A DNA stretch of 64,000 nucleotides, from assembly GCA_001897835.1 (NCBI GenBank), contig MKUN01000005.1, forward strand, positions 62,001 through 126,000, given 5' to 3'. This document shows positions 61,228 to 64,000 of the stretch, one piece after another. A program made the translations under genes and the position numbers. Below the pieces are notes generated by a model, which saw nothing but the letters and a program-made list of their open reading frames with translations, was not told where the DNA came from and searched no databases. Position 1 is the first letter of the stretch, and each line of letters begins with the position of its first letter. Source of the stretch: Bacteroidetes bacterium 46-16. Lineage in GTDB: Bacteria > Bacteroidota > Bacteroidia > Chitinophagales > Chitinophagaceae.

Positions 61228-62218
61228 CCTGAGAAAATTATTCCAATCGCTGAAGGCGAAACAATATGCACCCATCTACCTGATAGACGGGGAAGAGCCC
61301 TACTACCTGGACACGGTAACGCACTACTTTGAGAACAGCATACTGAATGAGGGGGAGCGTGATTTTAACCTCATGGTGCTGTATGGGAAGGACAGTGAGT
61401 GGGCCGATGTGGTGAATGCCTGCAGGCGTTTCCCGATGTTCGCAGAGCGGCAGGTGGTGATATTGAAAGATGCTGCACAACTGAAGGGCTACAATGAATT
61501 GGCCGGGTACCTGGAAAACCCTGCCCCAACCACCCTCTTCCTCATAGAGTACAGGGGTAAGAAGGCCGATGGCCGCAGCAAGACCACCAAGCTGGCCAAG
61601 GAAAAAGGGTTCTACTTCAGCTCAGAGAAAATAAAGGATGACCATGTACCCAACTGGATACAGCAATATGGTGTGGAGACAGACTTTCATATAGGTGAGC
61701 GGGAGTCGCAGATACTAGCTACTTACCTGGGCAATGACTTGCAGAAAATAGTGAACGAGATAGAGAAGGTGCGCATTAATGTGCCGGAAGAAAAAGCACT
61801 CTCGGCCGACCTGATACAAAAGTATATCGGCATCAGCAGGGAGTATAATGTATTTGAGTTTCCCGAGGTAGTGACCGGGCATGACCGGGATAAGCTGTAT
61901 CGCATGCTGAGCTATTTTGCCGCTAACCCTAAATCGGCGCCGATGCCGCTGGTGATCGGCTCGTTCTACAATCATTTCAACAGGCTGTACCAGGCCAATT
62001 TTTTGAGGGGTAAAAGTGATAAGGATGTGGCTACCGCACTAGGCACCTATCCCAACAAAGCCAAAGAGGTAATGGCCCTGGCGCAGCACTGGCCGCTGGC
62101 GCGGGTGGAGCGCTGTATGCTGCTGCTGGGTAAATACAGTACCATGGCAGTAGGTATAGAAAGCAGTGTGCATGATGGTGAATTACTGAAGGAGATGGTG
62201 GGTATGATGATAGGATAA
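61211..62218 (+). CDS. holA: DNA polymerase III delta subunit
   Basis: Clamp-loader subunit that opens the beta sliding clamp. The 335-residue protein has the delta N-terminus (YAPIYLIDGEEPYYLDTVTH), the FPMFAERQVVILKDA segment, NDLQKIVNEIEKVRINVPEE in the middle domain, and a C-terminal helical collar region (RVERCMLLLGKYSTMAVGIE). No P-loop, as expected for delta. The ATG at 61211 overlaps the exonuclease gene by 17 bp; an ATG two codons later is also possible. Confidence 0.87.
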   Translation: MNMTADLRKLFQSLKAKQYAPIYLIDGEEPYYLDTVTHYFENSILNEGERDFNLMVLYGKDSEWADVVNACRRFPMFAERQVVILKDAAQLKGYNELAGYLENPAPTTLFLIEYRGKKADGRSKTTKLAKEKGFYFSSEKIKDDHVPNWIQQYGVETDFHIGERESQILATYLGNDLQKIVNEIEKVRINVPEEKALSADLIQKYIGISREYNVFEFPEVVTGHDRDKLYRMLSYFAANPKSAPMPLVIGSFYNHFNRLYQANFLRGKSDKDVATALGTYPNKAKEVMALAQHWPLARVERCMLLLGKYSTMAVGIESSVHDGELLKEMVGMMIG

Positions 62219-62272
62219 GTTAAAATTCAGACAGGAAAATTCAAAAACCACGGAATGCTTGTAAATTGAAGT

Positions 62273-62938
62273 GTGCGTAAGTATACTTTAGTTATTGCAT
62301 GTGCCATTGTATCTATTTCTTCGGTTGCACAGAAGAAGTATGATGCAAGGCTGAGGAAACAACTGGATAGCCTGATGGTTGAGGACCAACGGTACAGGCA
62401 GTATATGAATACAGATGCTAAGAGCCGGGAGGCGCTTGACTCCCTATGGGCGCTGCAAGGCAGGCTGGATTCTTTGAATGTTGTATTCATTGAGCAGGTA
62501 TTTAAAGCCAAAGGTTATCCCGGCGAATCGACGGTGGGAAAGCCTGCCAATGAAACTGCATGGTACATCATACAGCACTCTGAGAAGATCAAACAATATT
62601 TCCCGATGATGAAGGAAGCAGGTGAAAAGGGTGAGCTGCCGCAAAGGCTGGTAGCGATGATGGAAGACCGGTTGCTGACTGAAGACGATAAAGAGCAGGT
62701 GTATGGCACACAGGCTACGAGCATACCGGCCTTTGACAGTGCGGGACACCAAACAGGCGTGAAGGGCTATGTGATATGGCCAATAAAAGACCCGGAGCAT
62801 GTGAATGAAAGGCGAAAGAAAGCTGGGTTTGCCGAGACGGTGGAACAGAATGCAAAAGACATGGGGATAGAATATAAAAAAATGACTATGGAAGAGTTAA
62901 GAGCGACAAGGCAGGCAATAATATACAGGCAGCCTTAG
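62273..62938 (+). CDS. Exported DUF6624-like protein
   Basis: A 221-residue protein starting with GTG at 62273: signal peptide (YTLVIACAIVSISSVAQ), then a helical domain with KGYPGESTVGKPANETAWYI and YFPMMKEAGEKGELPQRLVA, which matches the DUF6624 pattern. The function of the family is unknown. It is 54 bp after holA and converges on ribF with a 2-bp gap and no terminator. Confidence 0.7.
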   Translation: MRKYTLVIACAIVSISSVAQKKYDARLRKQLDSLMVEDQRYRQYMNTDAKSREALDSLWALQGRLDSLNVVFIEQVFKAKGYPGESTVGKPANETAWYIIQHSEKIKQYFPMMKEAGEKGELPQRLVAMMEDRLLTEDDKEQVYGTQATSIPAFDSAGHQTGVKGYVIWPIKDPEHVNERRKKAGFAETVEQNAKDMGIEYKKMTMEELRATRQAIIYRQP

Positions 62939-62940
62939 GC

Positions 62941-63867
62941 TTATTTAAGAACGCTAATGCTGTATTCTTTATCACGATGTAACTGATCTTTAAGTGCCTC
63001 GAGTGAATCGAATTTTTCTTCATCGCGCAGGCGGGCGACAAATTCTATCTCGAGCATATCACCGTATATCTCTTTGTCGAAATTGAAGATGTTCACTTCT
63101 ATTTTGATACTCTTGTCGTCGGTGACGGTGGGATTGTGGCCGATGCTCAACATGCCTTTAAACGAAGTGCCCTGCCACCGGGCATAGACTGCGTAGATGC
63201 CGATGGCGGGCAGTATTTGCTCCGGCTCGGAATGGCGAATGTTGGCCGTGGGATAGCCGATGGTACGGCCAAGTTTATTGCCCTCTATAACGGTGCCGCT
63301 AATGGTATAATTGCGTCCCAGCATATGCCCGGCATCACTGATGCGGCCTTCGGCAAGGGCTTTGCGTATCTTGGTGGAGCTGACAGCGGCTTCGTCTATG
63401 AGTTGTGCCGGTATCTCGAAGACCTTGTATCCATATTCGGCAGACTGCTCTTTTAAGAGGTTGATATCGCCTTTCCTATCATGACCGAAATGATGGTCGT
63501 AACCGATGACTATACTGTGTGGCTGAAATTTTTTGACCAGGAAATCACGAATGTATTCCGTAGCAGACAGTTGGGAGAACTCACGGGTAAAGGGGGCGAC
63601 CACTACATGGTGTATGCCGGCTTTGACAATGAGATCGAGTTTTTGCTGCAGGGGGGTGATGAGCTTTATAGGCTGCCCGGGGAAGAGCAGCTTGCGCGGG
63701 TGCGGCTCGAAGGTGATGACAATGCTCTCGCCTTTCACCGATTTAGTGTGCCTTACCACTTCATCGAGTATGGTACGGTGACCAAGGTGCACACCGTCGA
63801 AGGTGCCTATGGTAAGCACCGCATGCTCGAAACGTGGTAAGCTGTCTATGTCGAAATATAATGCCAT
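62941..63867 (-). CDS. ribF: Bifunctional riboflavin kinase / FAD synthetase
   Basis: Makes FMN from riboflavin and then FAD. The 308-residue protein has the N-terminal nucleotidyltransferase (LTIGTFDGVHLGHRTILDEV, with the Gly-Val-His-Leu-Gly-His motif; VVAPFTREFSQL; SSTKIRKALAEG) and the C-terminal flavokinase barrel (GRTIGYPTANI with the Pro-Thr-Ala-Asn motif, IGHNPTV, and the terminal RDEEKFDSLEALKDQLHRDK). Length and both domains are complete. Confidence 0.95.
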   Translation of the reverse strand: MALYFDIDSLPRFEHAVLTIGTFDGVHLGHRTILDEVVRHTKSVKGESIVITFEPHPRKLLFPGQPIKLITPLQQKLDLIVKAGIHHVVVAPFTREFSQLSATEYIRDFLVKKFQPHSIVIGYDHHFGHDRKGDINLLKEQSAEYGYKVFEIPAQLIDEAAVSSTKIRKALAEGRISDAGHMLGRNYTISGTVIEGNKLGRTIGYPTANIRHSEPEQILPAIGIYAVYARWQGTSFKGMLSIGHNPTVTDDKSIKIEVNIFNFDKEIYGDMLEIEFVARLRDEEKFDSLEALKDQLHRDKEYSISVLK

Positions 63868-64000
63868 TGATCAAGCCTGAACAAGCAAGGCGTGCTGGCG
63901 AGCCCGCCTGTTATTCTATTTTTAAAGGGTTGAATGTTGGTGATGTTTTTATATAAATGCCATCTACTCCAGCGCCCATTCCAAAACCGCAATCGGCAGC

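Overview
The window reads as ordinary chromosome from a Gram-negative member of the Bacteroidota, probably Chitinophagaceae-like. Four things point there: type IX secretion (T9SS) C-terminal sorting domains on three secreted proteins; TonB-dependent transport genes with Bacteroidota-style architecture; an OmpH/Skp periplasmic chaperone and LPS-core heptose kinase; and several -7 boxes of the form TAnnTTTG, the Bacteroidota promoter signature, with little Shine-Dalgarno sequence. The assignment is inference from gene content; no rRNA or tRNA gene was seen.

Layout. 1-4.2 kb: end of argS, a polytopic membrane protein, then asnS and ppa on the other strand. 4.4-7.5 kb: exbB-exbD-exbD-tonB energy transducer. 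7.7-12.8 kb: OmpH-like chaperone, amino-acid permease, hldA-type kinase, OmdA-like protein, hotdog thioesterase, GT2 glycosyltransferase. 12.8-17.7 kb: hppA membrane pyrophosphatase, an ECF sigma factor with a zinc-finger/TPR membrane anti-sigma candidate, a SanA-like protein. 17.7-30.5 kb: T9SS cargo protein, large M1 peptidase, purF-lysE-tsaE operon, and two tandem reprolysin-like T9SS metalloproteases. 30.6-34.4 kb: a compact ACP / acyltransferase / dehydratase / thioesterase / ketosynthase cluster resembling part of an aryl-polyene or flexirubin pathway. 34.6-46.6 kb: TonB-dependent receptor with a His-rich companion, thiolase, CoA-binding protein, a tandem palindromic repeat block, anmK, PaiB-like protein, M20 amidohydrolase, SPOR protein, deoC and icd. 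46.6-51.4 kb: an AT-rich, repeat-littered accessory stretch with a KAP-family P-loop NTPase and two small secreted proteins. 51.4-64 kb: membrane proteins, a light-sensing operon (response regulator, heme oxygenase, bacteriophytochrome kinase), a PhoR/PhoB-type pair, a coiled-coil membrane protein, a DEDDy exonuclease, holA, a DUF6624-like protein and ribF.

How the genes fit together. Housekeeping genes (argS, asnS, ppa, purF, tsaE, icd, deoC, holA, ribF) are interleaved with envelope functions. The ExbB/ExbD/TonB set could energise the TonB-dependent receptor at 35-37 kb. The three T9SS cargo proteins imply a T9SS encoded elsewhere. The bacteriophytochrome operon is self-contained: heme oxygenase makes biliverdin, the kinase binds it, and the adjacent CheY-like protein is the likely phosphoacceptor.

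The most unusual parts are the KAP island, which has an 18-nt inverted repeat near its edges and several palindromic repeat families; the roughly 141-bp tandem repeat block at 40.7-41.1 kb; the pared-down ACP/KS cluster; and the phytochrome operon facing a membrane protein of unknown function. No CRISPR array, insertion sequence or prophage was found. All family names rest on reading motifs by eye; no database search was run.
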